This document shows positions 20,146-29,394 of a DNA stretch of 64,000 nt, one piece after another. This DNA comes from CBDCFT01 sp965216365 (lineage in GTDB: Bacteria; Pseudomonadota; Gammaproteobacteria; Arenicellales; CBDCFT01). Below the pieces are notes generated by a model. That model made no database searches. It was not told where the DNA came from and saw nothing but the letters and a program-made list of their open reading frames with translations. Every line of letters begins with the position of its first letter. The stretch's first letter is position 1. The stretch is from the NCBI GenBank assembly GCA_965216365.1, contig CBDCFT010000027.1, positions 1 through 64,000 on the forward strand. The letters are read 5' to 3'. The position numbers and the translations under genes are program-made.

Positions 20146-20913
20146 ATGAACAAAACACAATTTCCAATTATCGCGCTGTGGTGCCATCCTCGCTCCATGT
20201 CTACGGCCGTGGAGCGCATTATGCGTGAACGCGGAGATCTGCATTGTTTTCACGAACCGTTTATTCATTATTACTATGTGCATTTGGGCGTAAAAAAACT
20301 GGCCCACTTTGACGCTGACACGAACCAGCCCACTGAGTTCGACGAGATAGTAAACCATTTAAAACAACATGCGATATCCAAGCATGTTTTTTTCAAAGAC
20401 ATGAGTTATTACGTCGTGCCGAAAATTTTTGAGTACGATGATCTGGCCGAGTCGTTAAACCACGTATTTTTGATTCGCGATCCTCGCAAATCTATTCTGT
20501 CCTATTATAAACTCGATAACGACATCATCTGCGATGAAATAGGACTTGAAGCGCAGTGGCAACATCTCGAATGGATACACAATACAACCGGCGATACACC
20601 GCTTGTCATAGAAGCAGAATCAATTCAGAATGATCCGAAAAAGATCATGAGTCAGGCATGGGAAAAACTTGACTTGCCATTTCTGGAACACGCCTTCGAA
20701 TGGCAAAACGATGAAATGCCAAAAGACTGGCAATACGTGGCCGGATGGCATAAGGCCGCATCAAGCAGTAACACCATCGAGCCAGCGAGTTTAGAGAATG
20801 AATCGGAAATTCAAACGCGATTCGATCAGATGGCTAAAAACGCACCGCAACTCAAACAATATCTAAGCCACCACTGGCCATATTATCAACGGCTAAAGAA
20901 TCTTGCCTTATAG
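20146..20913 (+). CDS. Sulfotransferase family protein
   Basis: 255 residues starting directly at the stop of the upstream dehydrogenase gene (TAAATG). The N-terminal WCHPRSMSTAVERIM is a PAPS 5'-phosphosulfate loop (PRS-S/T type), followed by FHEPF and by VFLIRDPRKSILSYY, the 3'-phosphate-binding element (RDPR...S). The family transfers sulfo groups from PAPS to small molecules. Its tight coupling to the methylated-amine genes suggests a sulfated or sulfonate-type substrate or product in that pathway; this is inference. It is intact although its upstream neighbours are frameshifted. Confidence 0.75.
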   Translation: MNKTQFPIIALWCHPRSMSTAVERIMRERGDLHCFHEPFIHYYYVHLGVKKLAHFDADTNQPTEFDEIVNHLKQHAISKHVFFKDMSYYVVPKIFEYDDLAESLNHVFLIRDPRKSILSYYKLDNDIICDEIGLEAQWQHLEWIHNTTGDTPLVIEAESIQNDPKKIMSQAWEKLDLPFLEHAFEWQNDEMPKDWQYVAGWHKAASSSNTIEPASLENESEIQTRFDQMAKNAPQLKQYLSHHWPYYQRLKNLAL

Positions 20914-20927
20914 CAGTCTCGTCTAAA

Positions 20928-21533
20928 CTATTTAGACTTCAGTGCTGACCAAATCAACGGCAAACTAATCGCCGCCAACACCAGTTTGACGATATCTCCA
21001 ATGACAAAAGGTGCCAATCCAAGTTGAATGACTTTCTCTGACCCGGTGAAAGTGCTCAACCATATCAACCCGGGAACGTAGATAACGATATTGCCCAACA
21101 ACATCGCAAGCGCCGTGGTCGATGGTTTACGATCCCAGCCGCGCTGCGCCAACCATCCGCAAACGATCGCTGCCAACACGAATCCGGCTAAGTAACCTCC
21201 GGTTGGACCCATCATATACGCAATGCCAATGCCTTTCTCCGGCGTACCAGCAAACACCGGTATTCCAAACGCGCCTTCTGCCAGGTAAAGCAACACCGTT
21301 GCCGCACCCAAACGCCAGCCATACAGCATACCCAAGGTCAACACCACGAGAGTCTGCGCGGTTTGCGGAACTGGGAAGAAAGGAATCTGGATTTTTGCTG
21401 ATGCCGTCAATAGCATCGAGCCAAAAATTGCCAGGATAATATTGCGAATAGCTCTTTGATTGTCCTCGCGCGGCCAAAGTGTATTGACCATAGTAGGATG
21501 GATTGCGTTCGACGACATGTTGGTTATGCTCAT
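20928..21533 (-). CDS. bioY: Biotin transporter substrate-binding subunit BioY
   Basis: 201 residues from the ATG at 21533 (MSITNMSSNAIHP; MSSNA at 21518 is an alternative). A longer frame reaches back through the tRNA gene at 21681 and is not credible. Six hydrophobic helices with family features: QIPFFPVPQTAQTLVVL, GPTGGYLAGF and GNIVIYVPGLIWL. BioY is the S component of an ECF biotin uptake system and can work with shared EcfAAT or alone. No bioMN genes are adjacent. A small palindrome (GTCTAAA-CTA-TTTAGAC, 20921-20937) covers the stop codon between it and the convergent sulfotransferase gene. Confidence 0.88.
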   Translation of the reverse strand: MSITNMSSNAIHPTMVNTLWPREDNQRAIRNIILAIFGSMLLTASAKIQIPFFPVPQTAQTLVVLTLGMLYGWRLGAATVLLYLAEGAFGIPVFAGTPEKGIGIAYMMGPTGGYLAGFVLAAIVCGWLAQRGWDRKPSTTALAMLLGNIVIYVPGLIWLSTFTGSEKVIQLGLAPFVIGDIVKLVLAAISLPLIWSALKSK

Positions 21534-21680
21534 TGGATTATGTATTACTAGTGCAAGTGTACGAAATTCCCGCTGATTTCTAAAGTACAGATATTTCGAT
21601 GGCTTGAATGAGCGATTTCGCGCCATACAAATTACGCCTGTAATCCCTTGAGAAGGTATTCTACAATCCAACCGTGCAAT

Positions 21681-21757
21681 GCCCCGGTAGCTCAGTTGGA
21701 TAGAGCAGCCGCCTCCTAAGCGACAGGTCAGGGGTTCGAATCCTCTCCGGGGCGCCA
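21681..21757 (+). tRNA. tRNA-Arg (anticodon CCT)
   Basis: A 77-base cloverleaf with encoded CCA: acceptor GCCCCGG pairs with CCGGGGC, D arm GCTC/GAGC, anticodon loop CTCCTAA with CCT at 34-36, T arm with GGTTCGAATCC. One mismatch in the anticodon stem (C-A). It decodes AGG. Partial copies of its 3' half recur at 27496-27541 and 49769-49814, marking it as an integration site. Confidence 0.93.
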
Positions 21758-22170
21758 AATACATATTCGATTGAATAAGTTACAAAGTATTTTTATCAAT
21801 AAAGACGAAGGTAATAACCTGCCGCCTATCCAGAAACTGGTTTTAATTTTCTACAAAGATTCCGTACCCAACTTTCACTTACTAACGCTTTACCAGCTGG
21901 ATCCAACAATGCAGTAGATTCTTAATAGGTGTCTTCGTACGTTCAACACGCCAACAAGAAACAACACGAAACGATTCAAGATCAGTGCGTACTAACGGCC
22001 ACAAACGGACCTTTATCGGTTCTTGTTTTTGTGTCCGTTAATGCAATGATCGCGGTCGGTTTTGAAATTTCCTATTGACGACAAATGCGATTCAATTGGC
22101 GTTTAGCATTTACTCCTATTGGTACACGGATAGAAACTAACCAATGGAGAACTCTTAATTGGGCACTTCG
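21758..22170. other. Intergenic region downstream of tRNA-Arg
   Basis: About 410 bases with no gene. It contains a short sequence (CGGCCACAAACGGACC, about 21998-22013) that closely resembles one at 37800-37817 (CGGCCAACAACGGTCC), each followed by TTTATC. No terminator was recognised. Confidence 0.35.
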
Positions 22171-25100
22171 CTATAGGCCGGCGGCCATAGATGGGTGCGC
22201 GGGTAAGTTGGGGCATGTGCGTTCGTAAGGCAGGTCTTCACTGACAAATTTCCTCCACTCTTCCATCGTTAAATTTCGCCACACTTTCTGGCATATCGAG
22301 TCAGCAAGTTCTTCGAGCGGCGCACTATTCGTTTTGTGAGTTAAATCCCAAAGTAACACTCCCTTTTCACCTCCACCGGAGGCGAGTGTACGTCCATCGT
22401 GACTTATGGCCAATGCCCAAACCCGCGCGTCCTGCCCCATCAAAAATCTTGGAGGCGAGTCCGGTTTTGTGAGGTCCCGCAATTGGATGCTTTGGTCCCA
22501 GCTGCTGGAAGCCAAAGTTTTTCCATCGGGGCTAAAGCGTACGTTAACGACATCATCGTCATGCCGCCCGACGATCCTTGATGGTTTGTTGACGTCTGTC
22601 ACATCCCACATTCTGACAGTTCTATCACGACTGCCTGATGCCAAGTGTTTACTGTCCGGGCTGAAAGCGAGAGTCCAGATCAATTCTTCGTGACCACTTA
22701 GCGTCTGGGCACTCTTTCCTGGGTTTTCGAGATCTTCGAGATGGATAATGCCCTCCCTTCCGGCGGCGGCCATCCATCTCCCGTCCGGACTAAATTTAAC
22801 GTCGATGATCCATCGCTTCATTGGCGTGGGAAAGACGGCGAGTTCGGTTTGCAGATCGACGATATCCCGGAATTGAATGATCCCCGCATCGTTTTCACCT
22901 GACCAGTCAATAATAGCCACACTGTTTCCATCGGGTGTAAATGGCGCATACCATTGATCGGATTCAATGCTTATACGGGCCAATTCCTCTATCGAATTTT
23001 CAAACCGCCATAACCTGACGATATTGTCGTTGCTGACGGAAGTAAGCATCTTGCCGTCCGGGCTATAGACCAAACCAGTGACAAATCCGTGATGACCGAT
23101 AAGTTGAAGAGGAGATGCGCTGAGCTTATTAAGATCCAATAGTTGAATAACGTCTTCATTCATTCCCACCGCCAGAGTCTGATCATCGGGACTGAATGCC
23201 AGTCCAAAGGCTTCGCCGTGTTTGCTAAGCAGAATCTTCGGGCGACCGCTGGGTCTAAGATCAAGCAAACGCAAACCCCGAGGACCAAAGTCGCTCACAG
23301 CTACAATATTTCTATCAGGGCCAAATGCAAGATTATTGAATCCGAGATCGCTATGGAGCACGACCATGTTAATGTCTTCTTTGGCCAGATCCCATCGGTG
23401 AATTGAATATCTTACTCGGTCGGAAACACCCACGAGCAGATCGTGACCGTTCGGATGGAATGCCAGTGCTGTTACCCGCTGTTCAAGTCCGTCGAGGATT
23501 CGGGAAGGTCGGTCTGTCGCAGGTAGATCCCAAATCCGAACCGTTGCATCCAGACCACCTGAGGCCAAACGTCTGCCGTCCGGGCTAAACACCAACGACA
23601 AGGTCGGACCCTCGTGCGCCTGAACTACCGCAAATGGCTTTTCCGTATCATCAACGTCCCACAGCCTGATATTGCCTTCAATACTACCTGCCGCGAGTGT
23701 CTCTCCGTCAGGGCTGAAAACCACTGGTATACCCCGGGAAAGCTTTTTGTTTGAATATTTCTTAGAACCAAACTGGTGAGATAGATCGATAGTGCGATCC
23801 GGATGTGTAAGGTCAATTAACCATACTTTGTCTGATACTTTGGAACCAGCAGCGACAAAGCGGCCACTTCGGTTAAAGTTAATCGACCAGATACTTTCAC
23901 CTAACTCTGCCACTACGGTTGGTTCGTCGTTTGGCCGATCAGGATTTCTCAGCATGACGACACCATCACTGTTTCCTGTGACCAAGGCTTTGCCATCGGG
24001 GTGAAAGCCTAAGGCGAAAATATACCTGTCAGTTGGTCCCGCTAGCTCAGTCGGTGGAACACCATGATTCTCCAGATTCCATACTAATAACTGGCTTTGT
24101 TTATTACCAGCCCGGCTAGAGGCTACCAGTGTTCGCCCATCAGGGCTGAACGCAACCTGATCAACCGCCGTTGTCAGATTTGGACCGAATCCTTGATTAC
24201 GCAAAATATTTCGTATCACGCGATCGGAAAGGTCCCGAATCAACGGCGAATCATTAGCGCTCATCAGATAAGCCTGGTGCGCCATCAGGGCGGCGCGTTG
24301 GTGTTCGTGAATCGCCTGTTGTTCGGGTGCAATGGTTAGCAATAGTTGGGCAATGGAATTTTTTCGCGACTGCTCTGCCAGTTCACGGGCTTGTTCGGCT
24401 TCGCTGCGCCGCAATTCCGCTTCCTGTCTTGCAATCGCCTCTTGATCAGCCAGGCTCTTCGCAGCTTCCCGCTGCTGCCATGCCACAAACGCAGCAATAA
24501 GGGCAAGCATAAATACACCAGCAAGCACTGTAGATAAACGTCGAAGTCGGTTTGCCGAACGGGCTTTGGTTTCAGCAAGTGTTTGCGCCTGGAGTAACTC
24601 ACGTTGACGCATTTCTTCACGTTCTTGTTCCGCCTTTTCAATTGTTGCTTTACTAACCCGTACAAACTCAGATAGCGACTCGCTGGCGCCAAGATCTGAC
24701 GCATCCGGGCTGCTCAACCAGCGCTCTGCCTCCGGTAACTGGGCTTTATCGAGCAAGCCGCCTGTATCCCGGCCAAGCCGTTCCCATTCTGCCACCTTGG
24801 CTTCAAGACGTCTTCGCACCTGCTCTGCCTCGCGGCGCTCTATTGCCCAGTCACGTAGACGTGTCCAACCATTAATAAGTGACTCGTGGGCGATGTCGAC
24901 AAACGATCCCTCGCGTTCATTACCACCACTTTGGGTTAATAATCTGTTTTCAGTGAGATGGTTGAGAGTGCTTTCAAAGAGTGTCGGATTGTCCGCGGTA
25001 GTACGTAACGCCGACAATGGTTGCTGGCGGCGCGTGTCCGCACGCCCCTCACCGAATTGGACCAAACGCAATAAAATTCGGCGCGCGATGGTCTGTTGAT

Positions 25101-26313
25101 CAGATGACAATTCCGCCAAAGCTGCATCGGCTTTCATCGCTATGGCAGCCGTTAACCCCTTCGCTGTCTCTTCGTCATTACCATTTCCGGTTTTATAGTT
25201 CAGTCTTTCATAAGCCGCATACGTCAAGACCCTGTCTTCCATGTCTGCCCACAGGAGACGCATTGTTTCTTGCAGCATCGGTAGTACGCCAGGTTCATCC
25301 GCCGCATCGGCTAATAGCCGCTCAATCAAGTCCGGCTCGATTTGTACGCCAATGTTCGCAGCTGGTTGTTTAATCGCTTCTCGTAGAGCATCTCCACGAA
25401 GTGGTGCCACCTCTATTCGCTGGCTAACATCGATTGGCCAAAGCGGACAACTCATGAGATCAGGGTAAAAGTCCGCTCGCATAGTAAGCACCAAGGTGAC
25501 GTCTTTCCGTTGGCGTAGTTCGTTTAATGCATCGAAGAAACGCGACGCCTCTTCCCGCTCCGTTTGGGTAAATACCTCTTCGAACTGATCGACCAACAAC
25601 AACACTCGGCGAGCGGGCTGATTGGTTTCGAGTAGAGGCGCAACAACATCGGAGTCTTGTCCGTGATCAATGTTAGTCTCGAAAACGCGCCCCAGCGAAA
25701 CACTGGGTGTTGACGCCGGACGCATCTGTCGGACAAGCCAATAACCTTCTTCGAAGTGACGAGTATGGTTTAGTTCCGGTAACAGTCCCGCGTAGACGAG
25801 TGAGGATTTACCCGAACCGGACGGACCAATCACCATGATCAGACTTTGGTGGTGCAACAGATTAACTATCTGCTCGACCTCCGATTCACGCCCGAAGAAA
25901 TGTGAAGCATCTTCAGCGCGATAAGGGACCATCCCCGGATACGGGCACGTGAGGTGCACGGCATTCAGGGAGTTTTCTATTGACGCACGCTGTTCGTCTT
26001 TATCAACTAGGCTGACATGACCGACAAAGCTGTAACCTTTGCCGTAAATGGTTCGTATCAGCCGTTGCTCTGTTCCGCTGTCACCGATGGCATGACGAAC
26101 TTCGCGGATGCTGGAATTAAGCGTTGCGTCACTGATGACGACCTCGGGCCAGATATTCCCAACCAGGTCATCTTTCCCCAAAGTGATCCCAGGACGATTG
26201 ATCAGGTAAACCAACAAATCGAAAGCTTTACGGCGCAGCGGTACTGGCTGACCCGCCCGATACAGTTGATCCTGTTCCGTATCCAATTCGCAGTTGCTGA
26301 ATCGATAGCGCAT
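22171..26313 (-). CDS. Winged-helix / STAND NTPase / WD40 fusion protein
   Basis: 1380 residues. Residues 1-100: OmpR/PhoB-type winged helix (RRKAFDLLVYLINRPG, LNSSIREVRHAIGD, RTIYGKGYSF). Residues 125-430: STAND NTPase of the nSTAND1 kind, opening CPYPGMVPY, with GRESEVEQI, P-loop GPSGSGKSS (163-171) and Walker B LLLVDQFEE. A coiled, charged stretch (about 540-640) surrounds one membrane helix near 603 (VLAGVFMLALIAAFVAW). From about 690 to 1340, roughly 14 WD40-type repeats with FSPDGK/R motifs form beta-propellers. This layout is a signal-sensing switch: propellers sense, NTPase oligomerises, winged helix binds DNA. It is divergent from a small secreted-protein gene. Confidence 0.9.
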   Translation of the reverse strand: MRYRFSNCELDTEQDQLYRAGQPVPLRRKAFDLLVYLINRPGITLGKDDLVGNIWPEVVISDATLNSSIREVRHAIGDSGTEQRLIRTIYGKGYSFVGHVSLVDKDEQRASIENSLNAVHLTCPYPGMVPYRAEDASHFFGRESEVEQIVNLLHHQSLIMVIGPSGSGKSSLVYAGLLPELNHTRHFEEGYWLVRQMRPASTPSVSLGRVFETNIDHGQDSDVVAPLLETNQPARRVLLLVDQFEEVFTQTEREEASRFFDALNELRQRKDVTLVLTMRADFYPDLMSCPLWPIDVSQRIEVAPLRGDALREAIKQPAANIGVQIEPDLIERLLADAADEPGVLPMLQETMRLLWADMEDRVLTYAAYERLNYKTGNGNDEETAKGLTAAIAMKADAALAELSSDQQTIARRILLRLVQFGEGRADTRRQQPLSALRTTADNPTLFESTLNHLTENRLLTQSGGNEREGSFVDIAHESLINGWTRLRDWAIERREAEQVRRRLEAKVAEWERLGRDTGGLLDKAQLPEAERWLSSPDASDLGASESLSEFVRVSKATIEKAEQEREEMRQRELLQAQTLAETKARSANRLRRLSTVLAGVFMLALIAAFVAWQQREAAKSLADQEAIARQEAELRRSEAEQARELAEQSRKNSIAQLLLTIAPEQQAIHEHQRAALMAHQAYLMSANDSPLIRDLSDRVIRNILRNQGFGPNLTTAVDQVAFSPDGRTLVASSRAGNKQSQLLVWNLENHGVPPTELAGPTDRYIFALGFHPDGKALVTGNSDGVVMLRNPDRPNDEPTVVAELGESIWSINFNRSGRFVAAGSKVSDKVWLIDLTHPDRTIDLSHQFGSKKYSNKKLSRGIPVVFSPDGETLAAGSIEGNIRLWDVDDTEKPFAVVQAHEGPTLSLVFSPDGRRLASGGLDATVRIWDLPATDRPSRILDGLEQRVTALAFHPNGHDLLVGVSDRVRYSIHRWDLAKEDINMVVLHSDLGFNNLAFGPDRNIVAVSDFGPRGLRLLDLRPSGRPKILLSKHGEAFGLAFSPDDQTLAVGMNEDVIQLLDLNKLSASPLQLIGHHGFVTGLVYSPDGKMLTSVSNDNIVRLWRFENSIEELARISIESDQWYAPFTPDGNSVAIIDWSGENDAGIIQFRDIVDLQTELAVFPTPMKRWIIDVKFSPDGRWMAAAGREGIIHLEDLENPGKSAQTLSGHEELIWTLAFSPDSKHLASGSRDRTVRMWDVTDVNKPSRIVGRHDDDVVNVRFSPDGKTLASSSWDQSIQLRDLTKPDSPPRFLMGQDARVWALAISHDGRTLASGGGEKGVLLWDLTHKTNSAPLEELADSICQKVWRNLTMEEWRKFVSEDLPYERTCPNLPAHPSMAAGL

Positions 26314-26345
26314 AGGTACTCAGATTCGCCTGGACTGCATAAAGA

Positions 26346-26362
26346 TTACAGACTTTTACAGA
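26346..26362. promoter_or_regulatory. Tandem direct repeat, candidate winged-helix binding site
   Basis: TTACAGA occurs twice with starts 10 bases apart (26346 and 26356), about 35-50 bases upstream of the STAND gene ATG at 26313. Direct repeats at one helical turn are how OmpR/PhoB-type winged helices usually bind. Self-regulation is inferred. Confidence 0.35.
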
Positions 26363-26404
26363 ATTATTGCAAGCTCCTAAGCGATTGATTCACTAGTCTT
26401 AATT

Positions 26405-26432
26405 TTACGGCCTGGTTGATCGCAAGCCGTAA
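26405..26432. promoter_or_regulatory. Inverted repeat in the STAND/secreted-protein intergenic region
   Basis: Perfect 7-bp arms TTACGGC and GCCGTAA separated by 14 bases, about 80 bases before the secreted-protein ATG. It could be an operator or a hairpin. Confidence 0.35.
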
Positions 26433-26510
26433 TTCGTAATCTGTGGGAATAATTTGGCAGTGCGGATCTGCCGAAGACCTAAATTCGCAACCGAGAACAG
26501 GAGAACACTT

Positions 26511-27053
26511 ATGAAACGTAAAATTCTCGTCATCTGTAGCGCTTTGATGACCTTGCTTTGCCTTCCTGCCTACGCATTCAAAAGCACGACTGAGACGGTG
26601 GAGGTAGTCGAAGGCTCTGCTGCCGTTGGCGCCGCCAATTTGATCAGGACTAGGAACTCAGCGACTTTTCGTGTTAACACAACCCAGCTCGATCCAAACT
26701 CGGCGTATACACTGTGGATCGCTGCATTCAATAAACCGGAAAACTGTGACGAAGACTGCGATGCAACGGATATAGCCGCAGCCGATGGTTCCGTCTATTT
26801 CGGTACCGCTTTTGTCACCGGTAATGGCGGAGTTGCTAACGTAGAGTTTCGATCATTAGCCAGTAGGCTTCCAAAGGGCACAACGGTGTTTGCAGGTCAT
26901 GGTGGGGGGATTCGCCGTGGAAACGGTTTCCACGTGGAGATCCATTTAATTGTCTCGGCCCATGGCCCAAGTGCGTCCATATTGGACTGGCCAACCGAGC
27001 TCAGCACACCTGGATTCGGGCCTCCGTTTGAACAGGTTGCTTTGTTCAAATAA
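26511..27053 (+). CDS. Small secreted protein of unknown function
   Basis: 180 residues from the ATG at 26511, fixed by AGGAG 8 bases upstream. Signal peptide MKRKILVICSALMTLLCLPAYA, cleaved near AYA-FKS. The mature part is beta-rich with NSAYTLWIAAF, one CDEDC pair that could form a disulfide, and AGHGGGIRRGNGFHVEIHLIV, a segment rich in Gly and His. I do not recognise a family. It is divergent from the STAND/WD40 regulator, shares its promoter region, and is the only other gene in this segment of accessory DNA, so it may be the regulator's target. Confidence 0.65.
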   Translation: MKRKILVICSALMTLLCLPAYAFKSTTETVEVVEGSAAVGAANLIRTRNSATFRVNTTQLDPNSAYTLWIAAFNKPENCDEDCDATDIAAADGSVYFGTAFVTGNGGVANVEFRSLASRLPKGTTVFAGHGGGIRRGNGFHVEIHLIVSAHGPSASILDWPTELSTPGFGPPFEQVALFK

Positions 27054-27220
27054 CAGTTTTGAAAATAATGGATTTTTTAGGCGTTTTTCATCGGCCGAGG
27101 TTGAAGCCGGTGGAAAACGCCTCGTTCGTTCCACGCAAATTCTATATAAATTGTAGTCAAAAATATGGCAGCTAAGCGCTTAATATCAGACCATTATTGG
27201 GCCAGACAATATCTTCCGAG

Positions 27221-27551
27221 TTGGGTCGAAAATACGCATTTTTGATGCCGTGCCGATGCGACCAGTTGCTCGACTTAATCCTTACAAAAATGTTACTTAG
27301 GATGAGCGTGCCGCGGAGTTCACTTTGATTCTTTAGACACAACAAAACCAAACGGCTATTTCGAACTGGCTTTCAAAAAAACGTGACTACGGGTAGTCCC
27401 TGCCTGTCACGTTGTGTCCCTCTCAGTCACAATAGCGCGGGACCAGTGCGCTGTAAGTGTTTGAATTAATTAGATCAAATATAAAGCCGCGTTTGTCTCC
27501 TAAGCGGCAGGTCGGAGGTTCGAATCCTCTCTGGGGCGCCAATTAAATCAA
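27221..27551 (+). repeat. Left copy of a diverged ~300 bp direct repeat ending in a tRNA-Arg 3' fragment (att-like)
   Basis: Matches 49537-49824 in the same orientation: both contain GGGTCG-AAATACGCATTTTTG, ACGTGACTA--GTAGTCCC, then TCAGTCAC-ATAGCGCGGGACC, TAGATCAA, and finally 46 bases of the 3' half of tRNA-Arg ending GGGGCGCCA (27496-27541). The 5' half of the tRNA is missing, so this is not a working tRNA gene. The arrangement is that of an att site left by an integrase that uses the tRNA 3' end. Confidence 0.75.
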
Positions 27552-27558
27552 GGTCCTT

Positions 27559-28812
27559 ACCGGAGACATGGTTTACAGAATGTACCGGGCACATGGTTTA
27601 CAGTTTCGGTACGAAAGAATTCGGGGCGGGTTCGACTCGCCGCGAATCCAGATCAAAGAATCCTAGGTCATAATGCATGAAGCTGACAAGCCAGATATTA
27701 TCATCGACCTCGCGGATTCCCACGCTTTGCCCAGCAAACACAATACTGAAGTTGATTTTGTGCCTACCGATACAGATTCTCCCGCATTTTGTGACGCGAA
27801 CGGCGCGATCATGCATCGTATACTCAGGCTCATCCGCTACGGCGTATACTCTCGGTGAAGGTGTATACACTTGTGCCGGATACTGGCCGTTCAATGCCTG
27901 GTGTGGACGTGCATGATTGTAAGTATCGATAAAGTCATCGAAGCACTCTTGTTGCTGTAAGAAGTTGAATGAAGCCGGTTGCGTGGTTTCTTTTTTCAGG
28001 GTGAGGTGCATACGCTCATGGCGTGCATTTTGTTCGGGGTGGCCGGGCCTGATCCGTTCAATCTGAATCCCGAGCTTAAGCCACCAGATCGACAACCGAC
28101 TCAGACCAAATAATGCATTGGGTGAGGCAAAGGGAATGCCGTTATCGGTGCGAATAGCCCGTGGCAGACCATATTCTTTGAACACGCGTTTGAACACCGT
28201 GAAGGCGAACTGTGAGCCAGTGGATTGAAGTCCTTCACAACCCAGTAGATATCGAGAGCAGTAATCCGTAATGGTGAGCGGATAACAGTACTGTCGATTA
28301 CCGAGTTTGAATTCACCTTTATAGTCGGCGCACCACAGCCCATTGGGATGATGCGATTGTGTCAGTGTTGTCCCCTGTGCTTTGTATCGCCGTCGCTTGC
28401 GCCGATTCACCAAACCATGACGATCCAGCACGGCGTGTACGGTACTTTTGGCAGGAGGCTGGATCATGGGGAAAGCGCGAATCAGCTTCTCGCGGATCTT
28501 CGGTGCGCCCCAAGAAGGGTGCTCTTTCTTGATCTGCAGTAGGGCGCGTTCGATCTGAAAGGGTAGCTTATTCGGATGACGATAGGGTCGACGACTGCGA
28601 TCCTCTAGCCCAAGCAGGCCATGATCTTTGTAACGATTAAATACCTTGTAGCCTGTCGGCCTGGAAATGCCAAACTCTCTACACACAACCGCCATCTTCT
28701 CCCCATCGAGGAGTCGGGCGACAAATTTCAGTCTTTCATCCATCGGTTTACACTCTTTCCACGGCATTTGAGAGCCTCCCAAATGCCTAATTGTGTAAAC
28801 CATCTCCCCGGT
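27559..28812. mobile_element. IS481-family insertion sequence
   Basis: About 1.25 kb with related terminal inverted repeats: ACCGGAGACATGGTTTACA at the left (27559-27577) and, read inward on the minus strand, ACCGGGGAGATGGTTTACAC at the right. A second copy of the end motif lies just inside the left end (27583-27602). It carries one transposase gene and sits 18 bases beyond the att-like tRNA fragment. Target duplication was not identified. Confidence 0.8.
27598..28767 (-). CDS. IS481-family transposase
   Basis: 389 residues. The ATG at 28767 has GGGAGG 7 bases upstream and begins MPWKECKPMDERLKFV. An N-terminal helix-turn-helix (VVCREFGISRPTGYKVFNRY) is followed by an RNase-H-fold catalytic core with the DDE triad visible: Asp in WCADYKGEF, Asp in IRTDNGIPFAS and Glu in HERMHLTLKKE. 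The C-terminal region has YNHARPHQALNG. The gene is complete and the element is probably active or recently so. The stop lies inside the left terminal region. Confidence 0.92.
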   Translation of the reverse strand: MPWKECKPMDERLKFVARLLDGEKMAVVCREFGISRPTGYKVFNRYKDHGLLGLEDRSRRPYRHPNKLPFQIERALLQIKKEHPSWGAPKIREKLIRAFPMIQPPAKSTVHAVLDRHGLVNRRKRRRYKAQGTTLTQSHHPNGLWCADYKGEFKLGNRQYCYPLTITDYCSRYLLGCEGLQSTGSQFAFTVFKRVFKEYGLPRAIRTDNGIPFASPNALFGLSRLSIWWLKLGIQIERIRPGHPEQNARHERMHLTLKKETTQPASFNFLQQQECFDDFIDTYNHARPHQALNGQYPAQVYTPSPRVYAVADEPEYTMHDRAVRVTKCGRICIGRHKINFSIVFAGQSVGIREVDDNIWLVSFMHYDLGFFDLDSRRVEPAPNSFVPKL

Positions 28813-28884
28813 ATAATCCGTAACCTATCTCTCAGGTAGAACATCAATCACTTACGCTGACGGGGTACATCGTTCGATAAAAAA

Positions 28885-29352
28885 TTAATGATGCCAGGTA
28901 ATGGGTGAAATCCGGGCAAATTCTTTTATTACATCTTCTGACACACCTTCGGCCAGCATCTTCTTTGAATACGAATTGAGCCGACGGAAAATATCGAAAG
29001 CCGTGGATTCCTTCAGTTTGATGGTCGCAATCAAACGTAGAAAGTCATCCCTATTATCAATAATGATCTGCTTGTTAACATAATCATCTGGTGTGATTTT
29101 CCAGTCCGGTGATTTAGATTTCTTTCAAGATTTAAAAATATAGAGCTGTTGCTTTTTAAGGTTCTTGATGCGTGGAGCATAAGAAAAGCCAAGCAAATGT
29201 GTTGTACCGAAAATGGCTTCGCTGTAGCCATGTGTATCAGTTGAATGGATATTACTTTTCACGACATCATTGTGCATTAACCCATCGATGACATAGGCAC
29301 TCTCGCGTTCAGCCGCACTGAATACGGTTGAGTTGTAGAAGTCTCGACGGCC
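28885..29352 (-). pseudogene. Tn3-family transposase C-terminal remnant
   Basis: A single minus-strand frame translates as a Tn3 TnpA C-terminal segment: RRDFYNSTVFSAAERESAYV, SNIHSTDTHGYSEAIFGTTH, FSYAPRIKNLKKQQLY, then an in-frame TGA, then PDDYVNKQIIIDNRDDFLRL and EFARISPITWHH before a stop. The 5' part, the last ~100 residues and the left half of any transposon are missing. The in-frame stop and both truncations make it dead. It abuts the IS481 element. Confidence 0.8.
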
Positions 29353-29394
29353 TGTTGAAAAACCCCTAGTCAGGTACTGAATTGGTATAGATAT

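Noticed and set aside
21534..21764. N-terminal extension of bioY
   Set aside because: It would read through the tRNA-Arg gene in antisense. The BioY fold begins after the ATG at 21533/21518.
24336..24704. 122-codon minus-strand frame inside the STAND gene
   Set aside because: Overlaps the coiled region of the 1380-residue protein in another frame, Lys/Arg/Leu-biased, no SD and no recognisable domain.
27485..27541. Second tRNA-Arg gene
   Set aside because: Only the anticodon-loop-to-3' part is present; no acceptor 5' strand or D arm precedes it. The same holds for 49769-49814. Treated as att remnants.
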